Source: a virus
Reading direction: 5' to 3' (one strand)
IMG/VR virus record: IMGVR_UViG_3300033153_006485
Span: 1-23,335 of that record
Length of the DNA stretch: 23,335 nucleotides
Below are positions 1 to 6,058 of the stretch, piece after piece. The position numbers and the translations under genes were made by a program. Numbering within the stretch: position 1 is the first letter of the stretch; every line of letters begins with the position of its first letter. The notes under the pieces were generated by a model. That model did not search any database and was not told the origin of the DNA. It was given only the letters and a program-made list of their open reading frames with translations.

Positions 1-108
1 TGTTGGGCTCTTGCCCAACCCAAGGGCGCTGCCGCACAGCGCGTCAAGCTGCGCGCCCGCCGGCAAGTCCCGGATTTCTTCGCGGGTGATTTCACGTAAC
101 GTTTTCAT
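1..108 (-). CDS. N-terminal fragment of a small phage protein, ABA-sandwich-like
   Basis: Only the first 36 codons lie in the window; the gene continues past position 1. The ATG at 108 has a GAAAGGTG ribosome site and overlaps the end of the preceding leftward gene by 17 nt, as is normal in this operon. The visible protein contains LPAGAQLDAL, which resembles the LPAGRELDALVAEKVMG opening of many short phage proteins with the 'phage ABA sandwich' domain. That family has no established function. The assignment rests on this short motif, so only the existence of the gene is fairly secure. Confidence 0.55.
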   Translation of the reverse strand, partial: MKTLREITREEIRDLPAGAQLDALCGSALGLGKSPT

Positions 109-286
109 GGTGTTCACCTTTCAATTCTCTGCACTCTCCTACCCTGCACCCACAACTAGGACAAGTTGGGCTCCACTTGTATCGTTCAGGGAATGTAGGA
201 GTCAACAGCAATTGCCAAAGATGTCCACAACAGGTCCATTGGCGCAACCGCCAGTATCGGTGCCACGTTTCAGCTAACGTCTTCAC
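92..286 (-). CDS. Small zinc-ribbon-like protein (64 aa, GTG start)
   Basis: The GTG at 286 forms a GTGA overlap with the stop of the upstream 47-aa gene and is preceded by AGAGGG, so I prefer it to an ATG further upstream that would overlap that gene more deeply. The 64-aa product has a CC pair near residue 19, CPSCGC about 30 residues later and one more cysteine, which suggests a small zinc-binding knuckle pair. The C-terminus is polar (ELKGEHHENVT). No family is recognised. It belongs to a run of tiny accessory genes with tight overlaps. It could be a nucleic-acid-binding or inhibitor protein, but nothing in the sequence decides this. Confidence 0.5.
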   Translation of the reverse strand: MKTLAETWHRYWRLRQWTCCGHLWQLLLTPTFPERYKWSPTCPSCGCRVGECRELKGEHHENVT

Positions 287-426
287 TTGTTTACCCTCTT
301 CACCAGCACCAACAAAATGCAGCCCAACATCACGCACTCGCCAAAGTTGCCGTCCAGAAGCAGTATCGCTGTCAGTGTTGTGCCTAGGACGAGTAGGAAG
401 CCCCAGTCGAAAGACTGCGTTTTCAT
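283..426 (-). CDS. Tiny membrane protein (47 aa, two hydrophobic segments)
   Basis: The ATG at 426 overlaps the stop codon of the upstream membrane gene (ATGA) and is preceded by GAAAGG, indicating coupled translation. The product has two short hydrophobic stretches (about residues 8-24 and 29-43, the second with CVMLGCILLVLV) joined by an acidic turn (DGNFGE) and ends with basic residues (KRVNK). This is a hairpin-like two-segment membrane protein. Function is unknown; a holin-like or membrane-associated accessory role is conceivable but not shown. Confidence 0.5.
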   Translation of the reverse strand: MKTQSFDWGFLLVLGTTLTAILLLDGNFGECVMLGCILLVLVKRVNK

Positions 427-674
427 GTTTTGCCTTTCTTCGTAATCGTGCCTTGGATAATCCTTAGCGCGGCGAAAACGCCCACGACGACCATTGTGAT
501 TATCTCTCCGGTAAGCCTTGCCGTAACAAACACGCCCACGACAACCACCAAGAGAGCAATCGGCAGCCACGCAGGGGCAAGAACCCACCACCAACTCCAA
601 GAAATCACATCACAGAGTTTCAGCACGATAAAGGCCACCAACAGCATTCCAGGGAAACTTATACTCGCCTTCAT
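423..674 (-). CDS. Small membrane protein resembling prokaryotic 'transmembrane Fragile-X-F' (TMEM185-like) proteins
   Basis: The 83-aa product begins MKASISFPGMLLVAFIVLKL, then DVISWSWWWVLAPAWLPIALLV, followed by a third hydrophobic stretch (IITMVVVGVFAAL) and a basic tail. The LKL-x-x-VISWSWWWVLAPxWLPIAL core is what I recall from small bacterial and phage proteins annotated as transmembrane Fragile-X-F-associated/TMEM185-like, whose function is not established. Its start ATG overlaps the stop of the 97-aa gene (ATGA). Three membrane passages are expected. The family name comes from memory of the motif, not a search. Confidence 0.65.
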   Translation of the reverse strand: MKASISFPGMLLVAFIVLKLCDVISWSWWWVLAPAWLPIALLVVVVGVFVTARLTGEIITMVVVGVFAALRIIQGTITKKGKT

Positions 675-964
675 GCTTTTTTCTCCTCCAACAGTGCCAC
701 GAATGGCTTGAGGGCCTCTGCAATAGCATCCATTGCCGCTTTCCAGGTTCCAGCATCCCTGACCAGCGGTGGACCATTCTGCTCGGCAACGAGCATATCT
801 GCAGCTCGTGCTAGCGCCTTAACGTCGTCGAAGCTGTAAAGTGGTTCGTAGTGCAGCGTGATGGCCTTCTCCAGCGGGTCGCCGATAAAGTCACCCATGC
901 CGACAACACGCACAGGAGTCCCACATTGTGAACAGTATTGCGAACAGTGTTCAACCACCTTCAT
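671..964 (-). CDS. Hypothetical protein (97 aa) with N-terminal CxxxCxxC knuckle
   Basis: The start ATG overlaps the stop of the upstream methyltransferase gene (ATGA), so the two are probably translated in tandem. The N-terminus (residues 7-15) has the spacing C-x3-C-x2-C-G, like half a zinc ribbon; no second pair is seen, so metal binding would need another ligand or a partner. The remainder is predicted helical, with alanine-rich segments (DVKALARAADMLVA and AMDAIAEALKPFVALLEEKKA). I do not recognise the family. Position suggests an accessory protein of the leftward operon. Confidence 0.6.
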   Translation of the reverse strand: MKVVEHCSQYCSQCGTPVRVVGMGDFIGDPLEKAITLHYEPLYSFDDVKALARAADMLVAEQNGPPLVRDAGTWKAAMDAIAEALKPFVALLEEKKA

Positions 965-1518
965 GATTCGCCTTTCTGCAACACCGAAAATAAACGCACT
1001 TTCTTACATGAACCTGTCACAACAGCGATCATTGCTCTTGGAGTCCAATCTTTGCGGTTGTAATTCGCCATGATGAAATGCAGCATCCCAAAGCAGCCAT
1101 TGGGCTTAAGCACTCGGTGCACTTCACGGCAAAACCGATTCAGCGGAAACGGTTTGCATCCGTATTTCTTCGCGTCGTCAGCACTATAGGGTGGGTCACT
1201 TAGGACCAAATCAAACGATTCATCTTGGAATGGAAGCGCGACGGCATCACCAACGACCTGTGGAACACGAACTCCATCATGCACTCGGTCCATTGTTACG
1301 CCTGGGCCTATGACCTTACCTGAAGGACAGTGCAGAATTTCTTGCGCTGTTGGAAAGAGGGCCAATGCTCGTTTTAGGAACGTCGGCGGGTATTGCCCAT
1401 AGAGCGTCGATTTATGCCAAGCTGTACCACAGTACCAAACGCCGTAAATCCAGCCTTTATCCTCAACAGTCTTAGGGTACTTCGGAAAGGTAGCATTCAC
1501 ATTCGCTACATCAAGCAT
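961..1518 (-). CDS. Class I SAM-dependent methyltransferase, DPPY type
   Basis: The 185-aa product carries GDAVALPF (residues 90-97) followed by SFDLVLSDPPYS (101-112), the acidic loop plus motif IV layout of small phage and prophage methyltransferases. DPPY is the catalytic motif of amino-methylating (N6-adenine or N4-cytosine) DNA enzymes. The SAM-binding motif I is weak: residues 60-71 read EILHCPSGKVIG, not FxGxG. After motif IV come RFCREVHRVLKPNGCFGML, the usual helix-strand pair. There is no separate target-recognition domain, so specificity is unknown. An AAAGGAAAG site precedes the ATG. A role in modifying phage DNA against host restriction is plausible. DNA as the substrate is inferred from DPPY only. 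Confidence 0.75.
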   Translation of the reverse strand: MLDVANVNATFPKYPKTVEDKGWIYGVWYCGTAWHKSTLYGQYPPTFLKRALALFPTAQEILHCPSGKVIGPGVTMDRVHDGVRVPQVVGDAVALPFQDESFDLVLSDPPYSADDAKKYGCKPFPLNRFCREVHRVLKPNGCFGMLHFIMANYNRKDWTPRAMIAVVTGSCKKVRLFSVLQKGES

Positions 1519-1600
1519 TCTTCTTTCCTTTTTTCTTCTTTCTCCTAAACCTAGCTACCCGAGCGTGAATTGCTTCCTGGGCCTTCACATTTGGCTTCAT
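1511..1600 (-). CDS. Possible very small basic protein (29 aa)
   Basis: An ATG at 1600 opens a 29-codon frame that overlaps the methyltransferase start by 8 nt, with GAGGT about 8 nt upstream. The peptide is strongly basic, with ARVARFRRKKKKGKK near its C-terminus, as expected for a nucleic-acid-binding or ribosome-associated microprotein. It fills most of the otherwise empty 160-nt gap between the methyltransferase and the 76-aa membrane gene. Part of the lysine-rich tail is a by-product of the purine-rich ribosome site of the next gene, so it could be a chance frame. Confidence 0.35.
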   Translation of the reverse strand: MKPNVKAQEAIHARVARFRRKKKKGKKNA

Positions 1601-1677
1601 TTACATTTACCTCATAGAGACCTAACTCATCGCTCCACCCATTGTGACACCGAAGCCCAAAAAGTCAAGCGAAATGT

Positions 1678-1908
1678 TCAGCAATCAGACGTTTTTCCTT
1701 CTGCCATAAAGCGTTTGTACGCCGCGACTTCTGCTAAGCGCCCCAACAGCAGAAACCCACAAAAGCTCAAGTTTGCGCACACAAAAAGCGTTAGCTTCGC
1801 TTGTGGACTTTGTGTTCCTTGCGCCCAAGTTAGCCCAAGTGCAACGCAACCACCAAGAAGCGAAAACCAACCGAACAATGTGCTCAACCAGTGTTCAAGC
1901 ATTTCCAT
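1678..1908 (-). CDS. Small two-pass membrane protein (76 aa)
   Basis: The ATG at 1908 lies 5 nt after an excellent TGAGGAGGAAC site, which decides the start over an in-frame ATG upstream. Two hydrophobic segments are visible, about residues 8-29 (LFGWFSLLGGCVALGLTWA) and 38-57 (LTLFVCANLSFCGFLLLG), separated by a short polar turn, followed by a polar C-terminal tail. The topology is that of a hairpin membrane protein; no family is recognised. It is the first gene after the structured intergenic region that follows the E1-like gene. Confidence 0.6.
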   Translation of the reverse strand: MEMLEHWLSTLFGWFSLLGGCVALGLTWAQGTQSPQAKLTLFVCANLSFCGFLLLGRLAEVAAYKRFMAEGKTSDC

Positions 1909-1927
1909 GTTGTTCCTCCTCATTTAA

Positions 1928-2008
1928 GGGCTGGCGGGACCGGCCCTTATGGCACACCCGCAACCGGTCTCACCTGACAAGACCCGCCTCAATGTCGCCC
2001 GCCAGCCC
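1928..2008 (-). ncRNA. Possible three-way-junction RNA between E1-like gene and membrane protein gene
   Basis: A perfect 11-bp inverted repeat (GGGCTGGCGGG at 1928-1938, CCCGCCAGCCC at 1998-2008) closes the element. Inside, read leftward, are GACA...TGTC with a 13-nt loop and GACCGG...CCGGTC with a 20-nt loop (1938-1943 with 1974-1979), giving a plausible three-helix junction. It fills most of the 150-nt gap between the E1-like stop and the next gene's ribosome site and has no T-run, so it is not a simple terminator. It could be an mRNA-stability or processing element or a small RNA. The fold is hand-drawn, and since inverted repeats fold on either strand the strand is inferred from the operon. 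Confidence 0.45.
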
Positions 2009-2058
2009 ATGATTCCAAAGAGCACATGCGCTCACACACAACCTCATCCACAGCTCTT

Positions 2059-2766
2059 TCACCTCCGGTCAAGTTTGTACAACTTCTGCTCAGCAATATC
2101 CAGAATCATCTCGTGCGAATTAAGGTCACCACCGATGAACCGTTTAACTGCATGAGCGATAAACCCACCGGCGATTTGTGGACAGTAAACGATACTTCGA
2201 GCCGAGCATGGAAGCTCCAACTCTTCGCCTTCAAGTGACTTGCAGTACTCGTTTACCGCAAGTTGGTCGAGCAGGCTAATGGTGAAAAGGTGCAAGATTT
2301 CTAAACCCATGCGAGCGTCAATCAGGATGCTTGGATTTGTGTTGTTTTGGGCCATCCGGCGGTAGACTTGCCAAACTTGCCTTCGAGCAGCGAGAGAATC
2401 AACACAAGCAAGTGTGACGTCTGCAGCGGGGAGCCGCGTATCTGCAGTGACCGGCCATTCGTATGCGTAAACGTTCCTAGGCGTTACACCTGCATCATCT
2501 ATTATATAGTGCTTCAACGCATCAACTTTAGATTCATCAATGTTCTGCGTGGAAAACAATTGACATCCGACGTTTTCTGCATCGACCGTATCAGGGTCAT
2601 ACAGGTGAAAAGAACCTACGCCAAGTTTCGCAAGGGCGTACGTTGCAAAGGAGCCTATCGCGCCACAGCCGATGACGCTGACAGTCGTCGCTTGAAGTGC
2701 GTCAAATGAAACAGCCGTTTCCTGCCTTGCCCGAAATGTTCTTTGCTCTTCTTCCGTTAACATCAT
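2059..2766 (-). CDS. ThiF/E1-like adenylyltransferase of the ubiquitin-like cassette
   Basis: The 235-aa protein has the ThiF/MoeB/E1 adenylation core: FRARQ near residue 11 (like the conserved RYxRQ opening), VSVIGCGAIGS (29-39, GxGxxG nucleotide loop), LYDPDTVDAENVG (55-67) with ATP-contacting aspartates, K80 and CVDS at 121-124. A downstream PCSARSIVYCPQIAGG segment (186-201) matches the end of the fold, and C187 is a candidate thioester cysteine. The usual arginine of the N-x-x-R-Q motif is replaced by cysteine (NVGCQ), and the MoeB/ThiF zinc cysteines are absent. It probably adenylates the Ubl C-terminus and passes it to the E2-like protein. The ATGATG start overlaps the JAB stop (ATGA) with an AAGGAGAGG site. 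At 235 aa it is a minimal E1 without extra domains. Confidence 0.87.
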   Translation of the reverse strand: MMLTEEEQRTFRARQETAVSFDALQATTVSVIGCGAIGSFATYALAKLGVGSFHLYDPDTVDAENVGCQLFSTQNIDESKVDALKHYIIDDAGVTPRNVYAYEWPVTADTRLPAADVTLACVDSLAARRQVWQVYRRMAQNNTNPSILIDARMGLEILHLFTISLLDQLAVNEYCKSLEGEELELPCSARSIVYCPQIAGGFIAHAVKRFIGGDLNSHEMILDIAEQKLYKLDRR

Positions 2767-3980
2767 GTCCTCTCCTTAAGAAGCTCGGCTGGAAGCCGCT
2801 TGGTTAATGCAGCAAACACCTTAGCAACCTTCTCTTGGAATGGTCTTGTCACAATTCGGTCACTTGGCCACGTAATAGCATCGCCCACTCGAATACAAAT
2901 CTGCGCAAACTTACAGCTCTTGAGGTCACAACCAGCGTACGTCGTTCGCTTCTTGCCAGTCTTGTCAACTGTTGTAATCTGCCTGTTGCACGCAAATTTT
3001 CGCAAGGGCGTCTTGCGAAATGCCTGCAAGAGAAGTTCGGCGTTCTTCGGTGCTGCAGCTTGGCGTCTTTGGAATCGTCGGGCCAAGTCCGTCACGATTT
3101 CGTTGCGTTGCCGCGTTGAATGCACGCCTAAAACCCAGCGATAGTCGAACTTCTGCCAAGTCGGATTGCAGATTGGAGTAAACGGACAAGTCTTGCTACA
3201 GCCGGCTCCATCAGAGCATTCAAGCTCTGCAATGGGGGTGGCTTTAAATTCAATGAGCAGGTCAACCTCGGAGGGCGTAAGTTCACCATCCGGCGCACTG
3301 TGTGCAGGTTTCGCTGGCTGTTTTGCTCCATAATGCGTGCCAAAGAGCGTTGTTTTTGGCTGCGCCAGTCGCTCGACTGTAGGGCTTTCGTGTGTGCTCG
3401 ACGTATCAACAATGCTGCCCACCACGAGTGGTGCTTGACGGGTTGCAGCTTCCTTCCAGGTTTCAACGGCCTTCTCTCGTATTTGTGCATTGTTCAAAGC
3501 CACGTGCACCGGCAAGCCTGTTATTTCTACGCCTGTTGGAAACGAAACCTTTGCCACGAATGCCTTACGTCCGAGGAGAACTGAAACTACGTACGGATAC
3601 CCTGAGTCGAGCATTCGTCGAATCTGCGTGTTATCCTCGTTACTCCATGGACTTGGACCAAGCGTTGCGACCATTGGATGACTGTGTATCCAGCAGTTAT
3701 ACGCCTTGCGCACTTCAGGCTTAAGCTGCGCAGCGGCATCAGCAAACTCTTCCTCTTTAAGCTCAACATGAGCACCAGACACATCCTGTGCTGGAAACCA
3801 CAGGCTGTGAATGTAAAGCGTTCCATCTGCCGCTTCGACTTGGCCCAAAGCCATAAACTCGTCAGGCTTCGCTGCGTCGAAAACGCCAATAAGCTGATTC
3901 GCAGCATCACTTGAAAGCGCAACGTGGACAATGACACCCGTTCCACCTGACCCCTTTGGCAGCTCAATGAGGTTGTCCAT
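2763..3980 (-). CDS. JAB/JAMM metalloprotease with duplicated Cys-rich C-terminal domain
   Basis: Residues 1-170 of 405 form a JAB (Mov34/MPN) domain with an intact zinc site: E41 in DEFMALG, H99 and H101 in IHSHP, and S113-x2-D116. Such proteins hydrolyse isopeptide bonds or process Ubl C-termini, so this is the likely deconjugase of the cassette. Residues about 170-245 are a low-complexity linker. The C-terminal part has two four-cysteine sets (C255, C261, C265, C271 and C331, C351, C356, C362) sharing G-C-x3/4-C-x5-C, presumably zinc or Fe-S sites; their role is unknown. The start at 3980 follows GAAAGGA. An in-frame ATG at 4028 would overlap the E2-like gene. It lies 22 nt after E2 and overlaps E1. 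Confidence 0.87.
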   Translation of the reverse strand: MDNLIELPKGSGGTGVIVHVALSSDAANQLIGVFDAAKPDEFMALGQVEAADGTLYIHSLWFPAQDVSGAHVELKEEEFADAAAQLKPEVRKAYNCWIHSHPMVATLGPSPWSNEDNTQIRRMLDSGYPYVVSVLLGRKAFVAKVSFPTGVEITGLPVHVALNNAQIREKAVETWKEAATRQAPLVVGSIVDTSSTHESPTVERLAQPKTTLFGTHYGAKQPAKPAHSAPDGELTPSEVDLLIEFKATPIAELECSDGAGCSKTCPFTPICNPTWQKFDYRWVLGVHSTRQRNEIVTDLARRFQRRQAAAPKNAELLLQAFRKTPLRKFACNRQITTVDKTGKKRTTYAGCDLKSCKFAQICIRVGDAITWPSDRIVTRPFQEKVAKVFAALTKRLPAELLKERT

Positions 3981-4002
3981 AGCTTTTCCTTTCAGCTTGA
4001 TT

Positions 4003-5562
4003 CTAACCTGTCGCCTTTGCCTCGTCAATCAGCTTTCTGCGCCGTGCCTCCCAAGCAATCGTAGCAGAGCGGGCCGCTTGATAAGCAGCGTCATCCTGCT
4101 GTCCTCGACGCAGTTCCCTTTCTTCACGAAGTGCCCTAATTGGTGGATAGTGCCGGGTGAGCGCCTCTCCAAACCCACAACCGACTCCTGTAAGAGCTGC
4201 CGGGCAGGCTTTTACAGCTTCGCCCCAAGCTGCCAGGTCGTCCGTTGTACTTGTGCAGACACAGGCAGCACAGTTAGTAGGATGCACGTATGCTCGTATG
4301 GGGCAAACGTCATAACAGATGTCCGTCTGTCTGTCTTTGCACCGTGAACATGCCTGTTTGCTGAAACTTAGTGGAGTCTTCGGACAATATGCTGCACACA
4401 CCATCGTATGGGCATATTCGCAGTCTGTGCATGGGTCCAACGTAGCAAGTACCGCCCGAAAATCGTCGAACATCGGGTCAGTTGATGCCGCCGCAGCGTC
4501 AATCCAGCTTCGGAGTGTGTGGTATGGATTTGCTGCGCCGAATGTCCCCAAGATGTGGCGCACGACTTGTAACATCATACGGACGTTTCGTGCCTTAGCC
4601 GCCTGAGTGAACTGCCTGGCACCAGCTCCACCAAGGCAGACATGACCACTGTTGTCAACGTGTGGATGGAGCCCATTATGTGAGACCAACGGGTCTGTGC
4701 AGGGGGCCACGTTCATGTATGGACGTTCCACAAACGAATCATATCCGTCAATGTGGACAGTCCATTGACCAAAGTTCAGGTCGATGTTCAACTCATTATC
4801 GTGCAAGATAAGGTCGTTGGTTATCGCCGTGATGCGTGTTGGACTTGTTGCTCCAACGAAGACATACCCTGCAACCGGTTCCTTGTTCGTAAGTAGGGCT
4901 CTCAGTCCTTCAGGGTCTTTTGCCCCTTGGAGTAACCTCGGGATCGTGGTAGCCTGACCTACACCTAGGCAAAACCGTACGTGCTTCTTCAAACAACGCC
5001 TTGCAGCCAAGACCGTTGCATGATAGAGCTTTGGGTCTTCTATGTCCCAGGAAGCCGTAGGCCAAAATATCCAAGGTGCGTTAGCTGCTCCCCGTGCGTG
5101 CCAGCTCCACCGATTTGGCTCAGATCCCCACTGCGTTGTGTCCCTCAACTGCCTAGAAAAGCCGGATGGGGGAACACCTCTCATGTAGCGGATATGTGTA
5201 TTAGGTGGATCGTCAACCGGCGCAAAGTACCCATCAACTGAGTGTACGCTGTATTCCCCGATGTGGATGATGATCGTAGGTGCGTCAGGGTCAAGCCCCG
5301 TTAGAGGCTGCCTTGAATTTCCACAGACACGGAGTGTGAGACTCGAAAGATTAGATCGTGCAAAAACATCCTCTCCGAACTTCCTAATGCGCTCCAATCG
5401 AGCTGCTGAGAGTTGTGTGCTCTGGGGTCCATCAGGCTCAGTCGTGACGTTTAGCTCTGTCACGACCTGCAACCCTGAAGTCGCTGAACTGGGCGCTTCA
5501 ACCCAAAGCTCTGGTGGGTTGAAGGTCGATGCTGGATAGAGCCGCAGCTCGTAGATGCTCAT
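4003..5562 (-). CDS. E2-like (UBC-fold) conjugating protein with C-terminal Cys-rich domain
   Basis: This 519-aa protein contains H299-P300-H301-V302 then G306-x-V-C309-L, which reproduces the eukaryotic E2 signature HPN[IV]-x3-G-x-V-C-L with the same spacing; C309 is the predicted thioester cysteine. It is preceded by a strand-like WTVHIDGY and ERPYMNVAP, and followed by a helix (residues 318-340), consistent with a UBC fold at about 230-350. Residues 378-393 and 405-420 are two copies of C-x2-C-x7-C-x3-C-P, followed by CAACVC (431-436) and further cysteines, so a metal-binding domain that might serve as a built-in E3-like or scaffold part. The N-terminal 230 residues are unrecognised, and the last 45 are highly charged and helical. 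The ATG at 5562 has AAGAGGAGG upstream. Confidence 0.82.
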   Translation of the reverse strand: MSIYELRLYPASTFNPPELWVEAPSSATSGLQVVTELNVTTEPDGPQSTQLSAARLERIRKFGEDVFARSNLSSLTLRVCGNSRQPLTGLDPDAPTIIIHIGEYSVHSVDGYFAPVDDPPNTHIRYMRGVPPSGFSRQLRDTTQWGSEPNRWSWHARGAANAPWIFWPTASWDIEDPKLYHATVLAARRCLKKHVRFCLGVGQATTIPRLLQGAKDPEGLRALLTNKEPVAGYVFVGATSPTRITAITNDLILHDNELNIDLNFGQWTVHIDGYDSFVERPYMNVAPCTDPLVSHNGLHPHVDNSGHVCLGGAGARQFTQAAKARNVRMMLQVVRHILGTFGAANPYHTLRSWIDAAAASTDPMFDDFRAVLATLDPCTDCEYAHTMVCAAYCPKTPLSFSKQACSRCKDRQTDICYDVCPIRAYVHPTNCAACVCTSTTDDLAAWGEAVKACPAALTGVGCGFGEALTRHYPPIRALREERELRRGQQDDAAYQAARSATIAWEARRRKLIDEAKATG

Positions 5563-5585
5563 GTTGCACCTCCTCTTTTGAATAA

Positions 5586-5640
5586 GCATGTGGGCCGAGG
5601 TCACGTTAGTAGGACGAACGAAACGGCTCGGCCCACAAGC
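5586..5640 (-). promoter_or_regulatory. Long hairpin between Ubl and E2-like genes
   Basis: The arms 5586-5599 and 5627-5640 pair over 14 positions with a single T-T mismatch (10 uninterrupted pairs of GTGGGCCGAG with CTCGGCCCAC), leaving a 27-nt loop. It fills most of the 87-nt Ubl-E2 gap and has no T-run, so it is more likely a 3'-end stabiliser or processing/attenuation site than an intrinsic terminator. Such an element would favour more Ubl mRNA than enzyme mRNA, which suits a modifier needed in excess; that part is inference. Confidence 0.6.
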
Positions 5641-5649
5641 ATCACCGGA

Positions 5650-5859
5650 TCAAGCCCCAGCCATCTTCGGGATGACCAAGATTTGATCGCCATTGCGAAC
5701 AACTGTCTCGTCTGAGCAGCCGTTCGCGTTCAGGCGAACCTGATGCCCAGCATCGACAGCAATGTTCGCCCCAGCCAGCGCATCACCGACGTCTGCACCT
5801 TCAGGAAGGTGCACCGTCACGCTGGCACCACCCAGCTTCTCAACTGTCACGTCCGGCAT
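5650..5859 (-). CDS. Ubiquitin-like beta-grasp modifier (ThiS/MoaD-like, 69 aa)
   Basis: The ATG at 5859 follows an ideal AGGAGGAAGAAAG site, so the mature gene is 69 codons rather than the longer in-frame extension. The protein has the ThiS/MoaD/Ub pattern: two opening strands (VTVEKLG, ASVTVHLPEG), a helix region (VGDALAGA), strands VRLNANG and the hallmark NGDQILVIPK ending at the C-terminus. It ends MAGA, so the terminal pair is Gly-Ala instead of Gly-Gly. Next to E1-, E2- and JAB-like genes it is the presumed conjugated modifier. No tail follows the GA, so no C-terminal trimming seems needed unless A69 itself is removed. A purely sulfur-carrier role is unlikely given the E2. Confidence 0.8.
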   Translation of the reverse strand: MPDVTVEKLGGASVTVHLPEGADVGDALAGANIAVDAGHQVRLNANGCSDETVVRNGDQILVIPKMAGA

Positions 5860-5998
5860 CTTTCTTCCTCCTAACGTGACCTTGAGAGTTTGCCCCGGCG
5901 TCCTTACCGAGGTACTTCCCACAGTCGACGACCTTTCGGCCTTTAACTATCAGTGTTCCACCGTTTCGCACTGCAAAAGACGCCAAACTTGCCATCAT
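5840..5998 (-). CDS. Hypothetical protein (52 aa), first gene of the leftward operon
   Basis: A double ATG at 5998/5995 follows AGAAGGAGG with optimal spacing, and the stop at 5840 overlaps the Ubl start by 20 nt, so the Ubl ribosome site lies inside this frame. The peptide has a strand-like opening (FAVRNGGTLIVKGRKVVDC) and a basic, disordered tail (HVRRKKDAGRDS). No family is recognised. It may be a true small protein of the Ubl system or chiefly serve to couple translation into the Ubl gene. The leader upstream carries two copies of an 18-nt repeat. Confidence 0.55.
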   Translation of the reverse strand: MMASLASFAVRNGGTLIVKGRKVVDCGKYLGKDAGANSQGHVRRKKDAGRDS

Positions 5999-6058
5999 CT
6001 TGCCTCCTTCTAGGGTTCACAAAACTCTAATCGGGCGGGTTTCGCCGCGCCGCCGGCA

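Noticed and set aside
5650-5859. ThiS or MoaD for thiamine or molybdopterin biosynthesis
   Set aside because: The neighbours are an E2-like protein and a JAMM protease, not thiazole or molybdopterin synthase genes, and the C-terminus is GA.
2059-5859. Type II CBASS defence island
   Set aside because: Cap2/Cap3-like parts (E1/E2 and JAB) are present, but there is no CD-NTase or effector and E1 and E2 are separate proteins; a stand-alone Ubl is encoded.
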